From the NCBI GenBank assembly GCA_029783825.1, contig JAREIK010002415.1, positions 980,506-1,044,505 of the forward strand: DNA of 64,000 bases, given 5' to 3'. Shown piece after piece: positions 11,014 through 23,500 of this stretch; position 1 is the first letter of the stretch, and each line of letters opens with the position of its first letter. The translations under genes were made by a program, and so were the position numbers. This DNA is from Sapria himalayana. Taxonomy: Eukaryota > Streptophyta > Magnoliopsida > Malpighiales > Rafflesiaceae. The notes beneath the pieces were generated by a model, which was not told the origin of the DNA, searched no databases, and saw only the letters and a list, made by a program, of their open reading frames with translations.

Positions 11014-11771
11014 AAGTGTTTACATTACTTAGTGGGAATTTTAATTTTTTTTAGATAATTTCTGTGATTTTTCCATTAATTTTACTAATTCTATAGCTTG
11101 GCCCATGGTTTTGTTCTAACATTTTCATTTGAGCTATAATCTTTAGTTACCAAGTAAAATAATGTAGAAAAATAAAGTTATAGTAGATTTTTCATTGAGT
11201 TGGCTAATTTTTCAAATTCCTTTGTGTACCAAGGTAATTTGTCACAATTTCATTTACTCCTCAGTAACATCTTCATTTGTTAGAGTACCAAAGTAAGCAC
11301 ACAATACAACAATCAATTTTTCCTAACCCTCTCTTTATTTGCAACAAACCATCAATACTATTGGATAGCCTTGCCTTCCACATGCATGGCTGTAACTTGT
11401 AACTTTTGTTTCATTTGATTTAATAAAAAAGAATAATCACAAATAAAAATTCAGCCTCACAAATCACTTAAATTGACCCTAGGAAAGTCAAGTTTACCCA
11501 ACCAAGTTTGAACACCACTTGGATGAGATTAGGCATTTTTTTTCATGCATTTTGAGATGACTCCTCTTGGTTGTGGATAAACGTACATTTTGAAGCTGAT
11601 TATTTGTATTTCAAGTAATGCTTTTGCATGCTTTTCAATATTCTAATTTAAGATCGTAATACTCTCCTTCATTTGTTTGGTTGGAACTGTGAATCAACTT
11701 TTATTACAAATCAAAAAATCATTCAAGAAAGAAGAAGTAAAATTTATTAATAAAATAAAAAAAACTAACAA
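11014..11771. other. AT-rich stretch with no recognised feature
   Basis: No domain, repeat or gene signal recognised. If the glycerol kinase exon at 12722-12858 belongs to an intact gene, this is part of its first intron. I searched it on the minus strand for the next expected exon (following the QAG-W position) and saw none. Confidence 0.5.
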
Positions 11772-11779
11772 ATGCAATT

Positions 11780-12164
11780 CATAGTTAAAAAAGCACAATG
11801 TGCACCAAGGCACAAAAGTTTCTTGGAGCCTTAAGGCGCAAGGCGCAAGGTGCACCTAAGGCGTAGGCTTTTATGAAGTGAAATGTGACTTTAGGTACAC
11901 ATAAATTTTTATTAAATATGATTCTATTGATAACAAAATAAATGTTCCTAATATTTAAATAAATTTTGATGAAAAAAAAATAAAATTATATAAATTTCAA
12001 TATATAATTACAAATTTTGAGAATAAATATAATTTTAAAAAAACTATAGTATATAAGGCGTGCCTCTTCAGTAAGGCGCATGCCTTGGAAGGCGAGGTGC
12101 TATAGCTAGGGAGTGATTATGTCTTAAGCCTAAGCACGCCTTAAGCACACCTTTCACAACTATG
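11780..12164. mobile_element. MITE E5 with AAGGCG-rich ends, 8-bp TSD
   Basis: A 385-bp element. Its ends are inverted: the left begins CATAGTTAAAAAAGC and the right, read inward, begins CATAGTTGTGAAAGG. Subterminal regions are dense in AAGGCG, GGCGCA and GCACGCCTTA, and the centre is AT-rich. The flanks carry an 8-bp target duplication with one mismatch, ATGCAATT (11772-11779) and ATGCAATC (12165-12172). That length fits the hAT superfamily. No coding capacity. The termini differ from E1-E4, so this is a separate family. Confidence 0.85.
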
Positions 12165-12172
12165 ATGCAATC

Positions 12173-12721
12173 CCAACAAAATTGTTTATATAGCCATTCA
12201 ATATAATCACAAATAATTATAAAATAACTTTCTACTCATATAGTTAAATATAAAATAACATGAAGTAAACAATTATCTTTAAAAGTTTCAATTGCATCAT
12301 TAGTTTCCACAAGCCAAGAATAGTTTCCCCATATACCAATGATAATTACGACTAGGAAGAACATAAACTAAAGAAAATAATCTCGCTTGCAAGGGCACAC
12401 TCAATTTTTTCATCCCCCTCAAGGGCCTCAACCCTTCTTGGCTATCAAAGTAGAGCTAATCCAAGAGATAAGTTTCACTTGTTTGAATAACAATCAAAAA
12501 GCTCCAACTTAAAATGACAATCAGAACATTCAACTAAAGTTTATCTATGACACTAAATATGATATAAATCACTACTGCCACGAAACAATCCATCCCAAAA
12601 TGTACCTTAGTTCCAACATTCTCAAACACTGTCAGCCTTGTGATTACTAATTGTATTTAGCAAGCGTTCTAAGTATTCTTCGACAAACATATCCAAGTGA
12701 AAATTGAAGTAAAAACGCTAC
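12173..12721 (-). other. Presumed start of glycerol kinase intron 1
   Basis: Non-coding, AT-rich sequence directly downstream (minus strand) of the exon at 12722-12858, opening with the splice donor GTAGCG. No branch point or acceptor joined to a recognisable second exon was found here or further left. MITE E5 lies within it. Confidence 0.4.
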
Positions 12722-12858
12722 CCGGCTTGAGGATAAATCTGAGTGAACTCAACCTGGTGAGATGCAACTGCTTTGGCATTTATGTCATAAAGGATGAATC
12801 TAGTACTGGTGGTGCCTTGATCAATTGCGCCAATCAACATTTCCTGCTCTTTCCCCAT
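12722..12858 (-). CDS. GLPK: Glycerol kinase, first coding exon
   Basis: On the minus strand an ATG at 12858-12856 opens 45 codons plus two bases. Glycerol kinase phosphorylates glycerol to glycerol-3-phosphate in the cytosol, and in plants it controls glycerol catabolism. The residues [19 protein letters not shown] match the FGGY-kinase N-terminal phosphate-binding motif ([10 protein letters not shown]) as found in eukaryotic and bacterial GlpK, followed by [16 protein letters not shown], the usual continuation. The frame meets TAG just after this, but at exactly the right point there is a GT donor: the exon ends CAAGCCGG and the intron begins GTAGCG. The phase predicts a next exon starting by completing a Gly codon before Trp. 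The start has a purine at -3 and G at +4, and the N-terminal length fits plant GLPK. There are no disabling changes. Later exons were not found, so it may be a gene with a very long intron or a fragment. Confidence 0.85.
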
Positions 12859-12985
12859 TCCCTTGTTGGAATCGCTTTCTTTTTTTTTTTTACTAGTTGT
12901 CTTCTAGATTTGAGTTCCCATTCTCGGGAATGGGGAAAACACATGTCTTTCCGGTGGATGAATCTGTATTAAAATAAAATATCTT
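12859..12985 (-). promoter_or_regulatory. Putative 5' UTR/promoter of glycerol kinase exon
   Basis: Upstream of the ATG on the minus strand are a poly-A run, an inverted repeat CCATTCCCGAGAATGGG and, about 110-125 bp from the start codon, an AT-rich TATA-like stretch (GATATTTTATTTTAATAC) preceded by GATAAG. The role is inferred only from position and composition. Confidence 0.25.
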
Positions 12986-15169
12986 ATCGCCTCAGAGCAA
13001 TGAATTCAGATAATCAAGATTGGGAAGTTGGCTCCACCCCCAATTTCCGACTATAGTTCCATAAAACTAAGATTATTGTGTTTCTAATCTTTGTAAGCCA
13101 AATATATTACTACATATTAATTTTTCAATTTCTCCATCAAAAAACGAAGTTCTTATTCAACCAAGTGCCCGGGAAAATCATGTCTTTTTTTTTCTATTGT
13201 AACAATATTTTTTTTTCTCAAATCAAATTGGATTAATGAGGTTGAGGTGTTTAAGCTCAAAGAATATTTTTGTTTGAAATTCACGATGCTTTTTTTCATT
13301 AAAATTGATTTTTAATTATTTGTTAGCAATATAAGTAGTTAAATAACAATAAAATGCATCATATTTAATAAAATTTGATAGTATTCGAATGATGTTTTGA
13401 TGATAGTTTGATGTGACTTGATAAATGTGTGATTGAGATCAATAATATTTCATGTGTATTTGATCACACAAATTTGATAATTAACATTATGTTTGTTTGA
13501 TAAATATCAAAAATGTTTATAAAATATAATGGCCATTTGATTATTAGTTTATGTAGTTCATTGCATTTACATAACGATCAAATATGATTGATGATATTCA
13601 CATTTTTGATACAACTCGATAATATTTTTGATATATTTTAAATTCTTTCTAACATTAAATCTATCTATTAAGTGGAATGATAATTTGATTTAGAATAATG
13701 ACTTTGACAATATTCAAAAAAATGTAATATGATTGATACCATTGATATCCTTGATGTGTTTTCGATTTATCATTATGATCATCATCCAAATAGTATCCAA
13801 TTACTTGGAGTCAATTATATGGAACTTTATTTTTCAATCAAATTTATTAAAAATTATGTAACTTTTAGCTATTTAATTATTAAATTCTTATTTATAATTT
13901 CCACACAATTCTTCATAGTCTTATCTTTAATTTTTTTTTTCTCATTCGACTTGAATAATATCATACTTCATAACTACTGCACTAAAAGGTCCAAGTTGAA
14001 CATGACTAAACAAATCTTTGAAGATTCTCGCTTATCTTATTATCAATAAGAGTTATTTTAATATCACACAACTATTTTATCATCCTCGTATCAGTTATCT
14101 TTATTATTTGGATATATTACTATTTGGTCGTTTAACATCCACTTCATTATAGCATGATTGATCTTATAGTTATTTTATATAAATTTTTATTTAATCTATT
14201 TGATACTTGTCTATTATAAAGAACTCATGATGTAGCTTTTTATTTAGTCCATTTAATTTTTATCATGTGAGATACATCATTGTCAATCTCTTCATCTTCA
14301 CCTAATATAGAGTCTAATTTCACAGCACCACTCAAGACTGTCCATAACATTAAGAACTTTAAATTACTAACATTTAATTTAATACCTTTTGCTTCCACAT
14401 TTTGATTGCCACAATATTATCACTCTTGATATGATTAACTCATATTTTAAGAACATTGTCTTATTATGACTAATCTTGAATATCTTAGACTCAAGTGTAA
14501 CCCTAAAGGTTTCTAGTTTTATCAATACACATCATTTAGTGTCAATAACCAATAATATATAATATATAAATAACATGCACCAAGGGATGCCTTTATGAAG
14601 ATTTCACAGCAATTCGTTTATAATCAGCATAAAAATATAAGGATTTGGTGATGATCTTTGGAATAGTCTTATAACTATTGAAAATTCATTAGTGACACCT
14701 TGAATCAATATGAGGTAGGACATTATCGTGACTTTGTGAAAGTGTCAAAATTATCATTAATTGACATGATCCAAAAATCTCATTGGGCAAAAATCTCTTA
14801 TCCGATATATGTATTATTATCATGATTAATAATACATAATAATACTTGTTATTTTAGTACTTGTTATCATTAATAATACATAATGATTAATAATACATAA
14901 AAATTATCATAAATTTGTGAAAGTGTCAAATATAGAATAATACTTATTATTTTAGTGATTATGGATGATGTATTTGCAAGTAGCTAATATTTTTGTTTGT
15001 ATTTGGCATACTAAATATTAAGACATGGGAGGAAGATAAAAAAGCTAGTGTTTTGGGGGTACAAATTTTCCCAATCCTATGGGAGATTTACAAGTAAATA
15101 GGTGATGCAAAATATAAGTATAAACCCTAAAAAGAAGGGCACAAATTTCAAATCTCATCTAGGAGTAGA
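12986..15169. other. AT-rich region with no recognised feature
   Basis: Rich in TTTGATAAT-type words at 13380-13640 and in TAATACATAA repeats at 14815-14900. The 106-codon open frame near 13729-14049 has no motif I recognise and a composition typical of AT-rich noise. The last 200 bases may be the U3 part of the Athila-like LTR that follows. Confidence 0.5.
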
Positions 15170-16731
15170 TCCAAGACATATAAATGAGGATTTTGTATTT
15201 AAAGTCTAATTCCTAGACATTCTTTAGGGTTATCATTAAAAACTCAAGATTCTAAAAGATATCTTTTGAATTATCATATATGAATTCTTCCTCAATATTA
15301 GATTAAATTGAGATCTATGGTTGATATATTTTATTTCATGTGATGGAAACCTAATTAATAGATTTTTATGTTTGCATTATGATGTAGATTGGTTACTAGT
15401 GGATATGATGTTTATTTAGAATTAAATTTAGAATTTTACTATTAGTATATATGTCTGTGTATATTATCATGATAGATGATAAGAAATCATAGAGCACACT
15501 TATGCATAATGGTAGGAAATGATAGCCCTTCTGATCGTGATATGTGAGATAAACCTATTAAATCTCGATGTTGCGGTGACTTTAATCAAGCAGGTATTGT
15601 GCTTATTAAATTGAAAGCATGAATACTTTTATAGAATATTGTGCATATTAATAAGTCAATCAATTATGCATATCTTACATGAACTAACTCTCGATTGATG
15701 TGAAAGTTTTATAGAATATTATTCTAAGGATTTCATATTTAGTGTGTGAGTCACATATCATCATGATAGATATTGATAGGTAAGCCATGAGACATGCATG
15801 AGTGAAGGTGACTTATAAGATGATAATAATTTTGTAAGTTACTTTCTATTATATGACTCCAATAGTAAGATTTGAGAAAATTCATATATTAATTGAGCGA
15901 ATATAGTACTTATAAAGCTAAAAATATAAATACTTTTAATACTATATCAATTCACATCTTTATGACACATGTAGTTAAAAAATAAGAGTATATATATATA
16001 TAAAGTAACCATTAATGATAGTTGATAAATTATCTAAAATATAAGGACTTGTGAATAATCCTCAAATATGGATAATTTATTATTTCAGTGAAAAAGTATC
16101 AAGGAGATAATTACAATATGACTATCATCGGAGAGAATCCAAAAGGTGATGGCAATTTTGTATGTCAATGAGGTACTATGATATTTTCATAATAATCTAA
16201 TATTCATTCTATAACCAAACACATTAATAACTAGACAATTTAAATAAGTCATCATGCATAAAGAAATAGACAAATCCTAAAATCTAAGTCTTACAAAAAA
16301 CCTAGTTTAATCCTTTCAACTAGAGTAGTAGTTGACTTATACTTTTTATCAAATTGCCTACGCAATCTATATGGAATGGATATCTAGATAAAAGTCTACT
16401 TTACTACTTATATATCCCGCATACTTGCAAGACTTGTTGGATGAAAGACTTTCACCCAATGAGCTTTTGGGATACTTCTCAATCCTTGTAATTGAGCATC
16501 ATAACAAAGTTGTAACAAGTTTTTTGTACCCTTGTAAAAGATTATTTAGTTTGGTTTGTTAACTTTAACATAACTATCCTTGAAAAAATGATACTTTTTT
16601 TGGTGGTTTGGTTATTATTATTATTATTTTTTGTATCTTGATTTGCATTGGATATCTTGTGTTACTTTTTTATATCTTTTGTTTAGTAATTTTTTATATA
16701 TTTTTTAGCCACAAATTAATAGAGAAAAGCT
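15170..16731 (+). mobile_element. Athila-like LTR (relic P1, plus strand)
   Basis: About 1.5 kb, one of five related LTR copies. It is collinear in the same orientation with 32690-32918 plus 38172-39290, for example AAATTGAGATCTA near 15306 and 32740, GGTAAGCCATGAGACA near 15780 and 38450, and TTTTAGCCACAAATTAATAGAG near 16700 and 39290. It matches 51380-52545 in reverse. A TATAAATGAGG motif near 15178 could be the promoter. The right boundary is set by the primer-binding-site-like TGGGACTGAGCAAACACC at 16732-16749, which corresponds to TGGCACCGAGC at the P2 copy. The exact left boundary was not determined. Confidence 0.65.
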
Positions 16732-16828
16732 TTGGGACTGAGCAAACACCTTGAAACCTAAAAAGTGAGAAACTTAAAAGGGAAGAACTTTGGTAGTAGA
16801 AAATAAATGTGCACAGTCAAATTTAGCA

Positions 16829-17010
16829 ATATGATGAAGCCTATGTTCTACCAAGTATTAATTTACATCTCTTACCAAATAGTGACTTAAATTAATCTAT
16901 TATCAGAATGTAGTAAGATATGGAGAACTAAAATATGAGAGCCATGAAGATATTATATCTAATAGTTATTTGACATGCCAAATATCAAATAAAACTAAAT
17001 ATCTTTGTGT
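16829..17010 (+). pseudogene. Athila-like gag N-terminus relic (P1)
   Basis: Plus-strand translation reads YDEAYVLPSINLHLLPNSDL with stops around it. This matches the better-preserved copy at 39389-39655 (YDEVYLLPSSNFYLIPND) and the minus-strand copy at about 51220-51350 (YDETYFRPKNDSYQI), each just downstream of its LTR. The function of this gag segment is not known to me. The pol region that should follow is missing; the next recognisable sequence is the 3'-region repeat from 17440. Confidence 0.6.
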
Positions 17011-17439
17011 TTATTCATGATATGTATGGATAGAAAAGAGATTTAAAATAAGTAATTTTGTTACATTATAATTTTTGATGGATTATGAGGATTATTAGTG
17101 AAATAATGTAATTTTTTTGTGAAATAAAGACGTGGTATATTATTGAGAAAGAGGGGAGTGAAAATTCATATAAATTTGAAACATTCATTATGTTATGACT
17201 TTGTTATATATCATTAAGCAATATGGTAGTTTTAGTATCTATTTTTGCCTAAACTATACATAAATAATCATAGAAATCTTCATATGCCATAGCTCTACCT
17301 ACTACCTTGGTGACAAAATTATTTTACCATGTAACACATTCTTTTTGACTATGAAACTTTCTTGAAGTTATAGCCATACTAGTTAATAATAATTTTTTTA
17401 TGCCTTTAACATTAATTCTTGTTGCAATAATTAAGTACC

Positions 17440-18040
17440 CAATTGATGCTCAAAGTCATGACAAACCTCTAACATCATGATTTTCTTATTACAGTGCCAT
17501 CAAGTCTTAGGAAAAAGTCATGGTGTCATTCCTAGTACCATGATTTTTAGCTACAGAATGTTTTAGAGAGTAATACTTGAGTCATAGCTATTTATAGGGT
17601 CATGACTCCCTGCTCTAGAGAAAAGATCAAAGTTGATGCTTATTTCTAGCACAACAACTTAATATTATAAAGATGAATTACATAAACCATGGCCATTACC
17701 AATGGCATGACTTAGGTGTCATCGAGGAAAGATACATAGTGGTGGTCATTTCTAGTGCTACAACCATTTGATACAAGAGAGAGACCAAAGCCTCTACTCA
17801 TTATCAATGCCATAACTTTGTGTTTTATAGATGAAATATTCATTTATGACCATTCTTAGTGCCATAGCCACATAATACAAGAGAGAGAGCAAAGTCATGA
17901 CCTATTCCTGGTACCTTGACTTTGTATTCCAGAGATGAAATATACAAATACAATCATTCCCAATGTTACGACATCCTAAAACTAGAAAGAGACAAAAGTT
18001 GTGACATATTTCTAAAAGTTATAACTTTTAACTTAAAATT
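17440..18040 (+). repeat. CATGAC-rich irregular tandem repeat (Athila 3' region, P1)
   Basis: Units of very roughly 100 bp recur, built from a (G)AGAGAGACCAAAG block (near 17616, 17774, 17881, 17977), a GTCATGAC or CCATGACTT block and a GCCATAGCCA-like block. The same material occurs in reverse at 29190-29520 and in shorter form near 40310-40370, 41980-42310, 43020-43210 and 47190-47480, always on the 3' side of Athila-like sequence. Confidence 0.65.
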
Positions 18041-21000
18041 TACACCTGGTCATTCAAGTATGCAAGGAAAAAACATGAATTTCAAAAGGTAATTTTAGGG
18101 AATGAGAGGAAAATGCAAAAGCTAGGGTTTTGATTTCACTGCCATTCACCCAAAACATATTCTTTCAAGTCATCACTTTATCATGTTCACCAATTTTAGC
18201 CAAAATATTTTTGATTTTACTATCATTCATCAAATTCTACCAAAACAAGTATTTAGTAAAATCTTTTAATTAAAAGCTCAAATGAGAATAGATAAATTAA
18301 AAATTTCATGCCAAACAACCTAGAATATTTGGTAGATGGAGTGACAAATAGTTATACAAGTGATTTGAAATATTTTTTTCAAATTAGTTCAAGTAAGAGG
18401 TATTTTAGAAGTAATCTTAAATATCATTAGAGTTAATTCATTAAAATGGATTCAAGCAAACATTGTTGCAATTGCCTTGCAAAGTAATTTAAAAGTTAAT
18501 TTGGATGAATGTGCTCGAGCAAATTAATCAATGGATAACATTACCTAATTTAAATATTTTTTATAAGTTGATGTATTCTCATTTTTAGAAATAAAGAGAG
18601 GAAATAAAGTTTCCCATATATGAATTTAGTTTCGTAAGTATTTAAAGAGGGGTTAAGCCAATAATTATTCTCCTTGCAAGTTTTTCTATTCAAAGGAGTT
18701 GAGGAAAAACTAGAAATTTTTTTTAATGTATAAAAACTAACTATGAGTATGTTTTGATATATTGGACAACTCAAACTATATCTAAGCCTACCACAAAATG
18801 TGAGAAATATGAGTATTTGTATATTAGATGAATAACTGATATTTGAGCATGGAGCTTGCACTTAATGACAGAGGAACTCTATATTTTTAGTAGGTTGTTG
18901 TTTCCTTGAACAAAAAGAGAAATAGCCTATAAGCATCTACTAAAGAATAAGAAGAGTATCACCATACAAACTAAGGCACTAGATGTACATATATTGGTGT
19001 TATATTTAAAGTGCATTGAATGCATTTGAATATTATATTAATTAATGCATATTTTTGGAAAAATTTTTCAAATTGTTTTTTCCAGAAGAGGAGTTTCTCA
19101 TGTTAAAAACTCATGTGTTTTACAATATATAATTTCTTTTTTAGTGTTATTTGATTGTGTTTGTAAATATTTGTGACATGATTTGTAAAAGAATATGTGA
19201 ATGAAATAATATTTGTTTTTACATCCATACTTATGAGTTTATCTAAATATTGTTTATCAACTTGTTTAATTGTGACAACTAATACATAAATATTTAATGC
19301 CACAAAAAGAATCCATTAGACTTTTTATTAGTTTAAACGCGCACCTAGGTGTGCATAACCATCATCATGTTTCCTAATAGTGGTATTAGAGGCATTCTTC
19401 TTAATCCATCATGTTGCCTCTTAAAGGAAACATATTGGTCTTTGGTATTTTGCATTATTACAATATTCTTGGGATCCCTATAAATTAGTATAAGCTTTGA
19501 CATTTGGTATTAGAGTTAACAAATTGATATAAGAGCTTTTACAATCCAAGTATTTGACATGCATCTCTATGAAGAATTGTATAAGCATAAATTTAGAACT
19601 AATATTTTGCTAGAACTCAACTTAATATCATAGAAAATTATGCATGTAACTTATAATCATAGCTAGAAATATTGTAGAAAAAATATCAAAATAAAATATG
19701 AACCACTATTGTGTTCATGGTTATTTAAAGCAAGGACTAAGTTTAATCTAATTACCTTAACCTTGTATTTATGCATGGGTCCAAGTTCTACATGTAACAT
19801 ATAATCATTTTCTAAATTTTTTTGTTCTTTGTTGAATATCTTTAGTTTCCTAGAATACATCAAATTATGCTTTCTCACCACTCACATTCAACATGATCGG
19901 GATGTTCACCATCCTCTTTTATTTGTAAGACTATGAATGCTAGTTTGCAAATAAAATTCACTATTCTTGACCAACACATCTTTAATTACCCCAATATGAC
20001 ATTTGAATGTATGGCCAACAAGTTGAAGAGAAATTGTAGTCGACATCAAGCAACCTAGACCTACATTAAAAAAAATACGACATTATAATAATGTTAGCTC
20101 CTAAAAAACAAAGAGATTTTCATTGTCAACATTTCCATATCACCATGCAATGAGGAAGCTTCCTTCATATTTCAACTTCTGAAGTTTATTTTGGAGGATG
20201 ACACTACATTTACTGATTTGAACTATGGCCACATGTTCTTGTATTTTTTTTTTCTCATTGGACCCTCTTTTCATGATATTTTTGTAATATTTCTTGAAAA
20301 TCTTTAATCTCTTCAAGAATTTTGAGTCCCCTTCATAAATCCTTACCTCTAGAAAAATGTGATGAGAAAACATAAGGTTCCACGAGAGGTTGAGAAGATT
20401 ATGACTTTTATTTGACCCACTCATCATTTTTTTACCATTTTCCAATATCTAGGCTATCATCAATTTTATTATAATGTTCATCAATTGAATTTTTACAATC
20501 ACTCATCATATTTTTTATATTTCTGAATGAAATTGATTTCATATCCATAGTATGGGTTATATATGTCCTAATTCATAGTTTTATATTAGCTATTAATATT
20601 TTACCTATTTCTAGTTGACCAAGTTGCACCTATAAATTGTATATTGAGCAATGATCAACTTTCTTTTTTTTTATTATCTTTAATTCTAAGTGGTGGTTAA
20701 CCATTATATCATCTTTCTGACCCATATAATGTATAAAATATCTTCAAAATGGAATTTTCTTTTATGTTGGGGGTGGTTGATATTTGTAATGGAGCTTTTG
20801 TTAGGCAAATCCATGCAAGTCTTGGTTAAGCTTACAGAGGATTCCTGTTTCCAAGAAAATTTTGGATGATTTGCCTAGGTATGATTTTAAGTGTTTGGAA
20901 AATAGGATTTCGAGTTGTAAACTATGGATGAGGGTGATTTCTTATGATATGACTTATCAACACACAATAAGCACATAATCCATGGATAATTCCTTCCTTT

Positions 21001-21746
21001 CATCAAGCTACTTAGCTTGTTTTATAAGTCTTCTACTTGGTTTGATAGGTAAGTAAAAGTTTAGAACTCATAAATTTCCACTATCTTAGCTCTTATCTTT
21101 CTTTGTTGAGAGTTTTGACCTAGCATGTCATGTATGCCATATAATTTTAGTAGTAATATTCTCTTCTATATAACTAGCTACTATGATATTTACAAAGGTT
21201 TCAAGTATGACATATAAACCATTGTAAATTAATTGAATTTAAAATGGAAGTGAGAATTGTGACAAGGGCTCTCTCTCAATATTGCCTTGAATCTTTTTGA
21301 TGTATTATGGAATGGTTCAATCTCAATTTGTGCAAAAAGAAATACTCTCATCATAGAGTTCACCTTTTTTTTGTATTCATAAAAACATGGACAAAAATCA
21401 TTCTTACATCTCATCCTAGGTGGAGAGGGAACTCTTGGGTAAGTCAGTATTCAAGTCTTATTTCTAGTCTTTTCCTTCAATACAAATAGAAAACATCTCA
21501 CATAAAGTTCATCTTATGGTATCTACCAAGTGAAAATTGTATATATAGTTTCATAGACTTTTGGATTAAAAAGGATCTTCATTTAGCATGCTTTGAAAAG
21601 ATAGTAGCATCTCTATTTGTACTTATTCGAGTCCATGGTATTGAGCTTGCATTAAATAGAAAATGTTTGATGGGGATAACCATGTTACCATCCTTTAAGC
21701 CTCCTATTTGCAACATTATATTGAGAAAAATATTTTTTTTATTTAT
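18041..21746. other. AT-rich region; possible primer-site relics only
   Basis: No domain recognised on either strand. TGGTATTAGAGGC near 19380 and TTGGTATTAGAGTTAAC near 19503 resemble the iMet primer-binding site TGGTATCAGAGC in plus orientation, and an imperfect palindrome GCGCACCTAGGTGTGC lies near 19338. They hint at a plus-strand copia relic, but I found no LTR pair or pol. The 101-codon minus frame at 20140-20445 is lysine-rich and unrecognised. Confidence 0.35.
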
Positions 21747-22394
21747 GATAAATATAGAGGTGTCAAATAGGCCATGTCGGGATGACACAACTCATTTTTA
21801 AGTGGCTCGAATGCCACCGTGTTGTGTTGGGCACATCATGGTATGGATGTTGTGTCATGCCAACATGGCATGACACACATTTTATTAGGTCTGACATGCC
21901 CATTTGGCCTATAGCTAAGAAAATTCATGCTGGATCATATTGGGATGTGTCAGGTCATGCAAGGTCAAATTGGGCCATGCTCAAATTAAAATATACTAAA
22001 ATTTTAATTTTATATTTATCTGTGGTGTAAAGTTACAATATTATGAAATTATAACTTTTTATTTATGCAAAATGAAAATAAAGAATAATTTAAATGAAAA
22101 CAATAATCCATATGAATAATAATAATATCATAAATAACATAACAATAACATATGTTGAAACAATAGGCATAACTAACAAAAATCAAAAAACAATAAAATA
22201 CCATATCACATCGAATAATAAGGATCTAAAATAGCATGAGTCATCATTAATTAGTGTGTGTAGGATGCTAGAGAAGATGTAGATATAGATCATTATCATC
22301 ATGTATGCATTTGAATATATCGATAGTGATAAAATCAATATCCTCGATCTTGATGTCCATTGAGTCATCATCAGCCATCAACCCTTTCACCTTA

Positions 22395-23500
22395 TCCTAA
22401 ATGCCCAACCTCAAATTTTCTCAGTTCTTCATGCATATAAGTGTTTCTATGATATCTAGTCATAGTCTTGATATCCTATCTGAAATAAATTTGGACGCAA
22501 CACAAAAAATTAGACTATGATGCAATGCAAGATATCAATGAGGTTAGTAGATCACGTGTCATCTTTGATAGCATGGGATAAGTTAAATTCATATGATTTT
22601 CATCAACTTAAAATTTCTGAATTATTATTATAATATGAAAGGATGGAGAAGTAATGAATATCTAAGTACCAAGAAAAGCTTGCTCCTATTTGACAGACCA
22701 CCCTTTTATTTTCTCCTAGCTAAATGAATGGAAAAGTCATCATTTTTGAATATGACATCCATGTCTGTACTTGGAGTCTTGCTACAACTATAATACCAAG
22801 CATCATAATATGTAAATATGTTACTTAATTTTTCATGAATAAAATCTTCTGGTTCATGTGCTTAGTTCATATAGGTGGATATGTATTTTAATATATTTTC
22901 TTTCCCTTCTACCTTAACCCTAGAATATGTATATGTAGCCTAGTAATATAAAGTTGGAATGGAGGATTAGTATTTTAAATGTTTGGTTTTCATCTCAACA
23001 ATCATGACACTAAATGTAAGGTATCCTCTAAACTTGCTAAACATGCTACTAATAGCATATATGTACCTAAGTTCAATTCAAGTGGTAGGAGTATGCATAG
23101 ATAAATACATATTCATAGTATCACAAAAAATCTTAATAAATTTTATAAATGAAATTCTTATATTTCAATCTAAATCATCAATAATAAGTTTATCACTCTT
23201 ACTATTGACATACTCAGATATCACTTGTTAGCAGCCAACACATGACTCTAACCTAAGGTAAATAGAATTCTAATAGTGTATCACATCCCTTTTGAAATTT
23301 TTTAAAGCTCTACTCACAAACAAAGATTACTAAACTCTCATTGCTTGCTAGTAATTTTAAAGTATCTTAGTAGATTTCATATTTTTTTAAAGCAGATGTG
23401 ATACACCTCCTTTCATGCACGTTCTATTAGGTTAATAACTTGACACATATACCGAACATGAAAATTTTCACCTAATGGCTAATTTGTAATGATTCTAACA
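22395..23500 (-). pseudogene. hAT transposase relic (Ac-like) of element E2
   Basis: A DDE-type cut-and-paste transposase for hAT ends; now dead. Four blocks of plant hAT transposases appear in order on the minus strand. (1) 23473-23402: GENFHVRYMCQVINLI then KEV, matching the HVRC..H..NLIV..GLKEV block. (2) 23288-23244: DVIHY*NSIYLRLES, matching DVPTRWNSTYLMLES with the invariant Trp now TAG. (3) about 23005-22930: MKTKHLKY*SSIPTLYY, matching MK.KF.KYW..IP.L. (4) about 22580-22513: YPMLSKMTRDLL...IAS*S, matching the C-terminal dimerisation domain YPVLS.MARD.L...VSTVASES. Stops and frameshifts separate the blocks. No BED zinc finger was recognised upstream. Confidence 0.85.

Noticed and set aside
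12697..12972. 91-codon plus-strand open frame
   Set aside because: It is the antisense shadow of the glycerol kinase exon and its 5' region.
13729..14049. 106-codon plus-strand open frame as a host gene
   Set aside because: No recognised motif, AT-biased residue composition (Ile, Phe, Asn), no supporting splice or promoter context.
17440..18040. GTCATGAC palindromes as regulatory protein binding sites
   Set aside because: They occur throughout the Athila-like 3' regions as part of larger repeat units, with no gene nearby to regulate.
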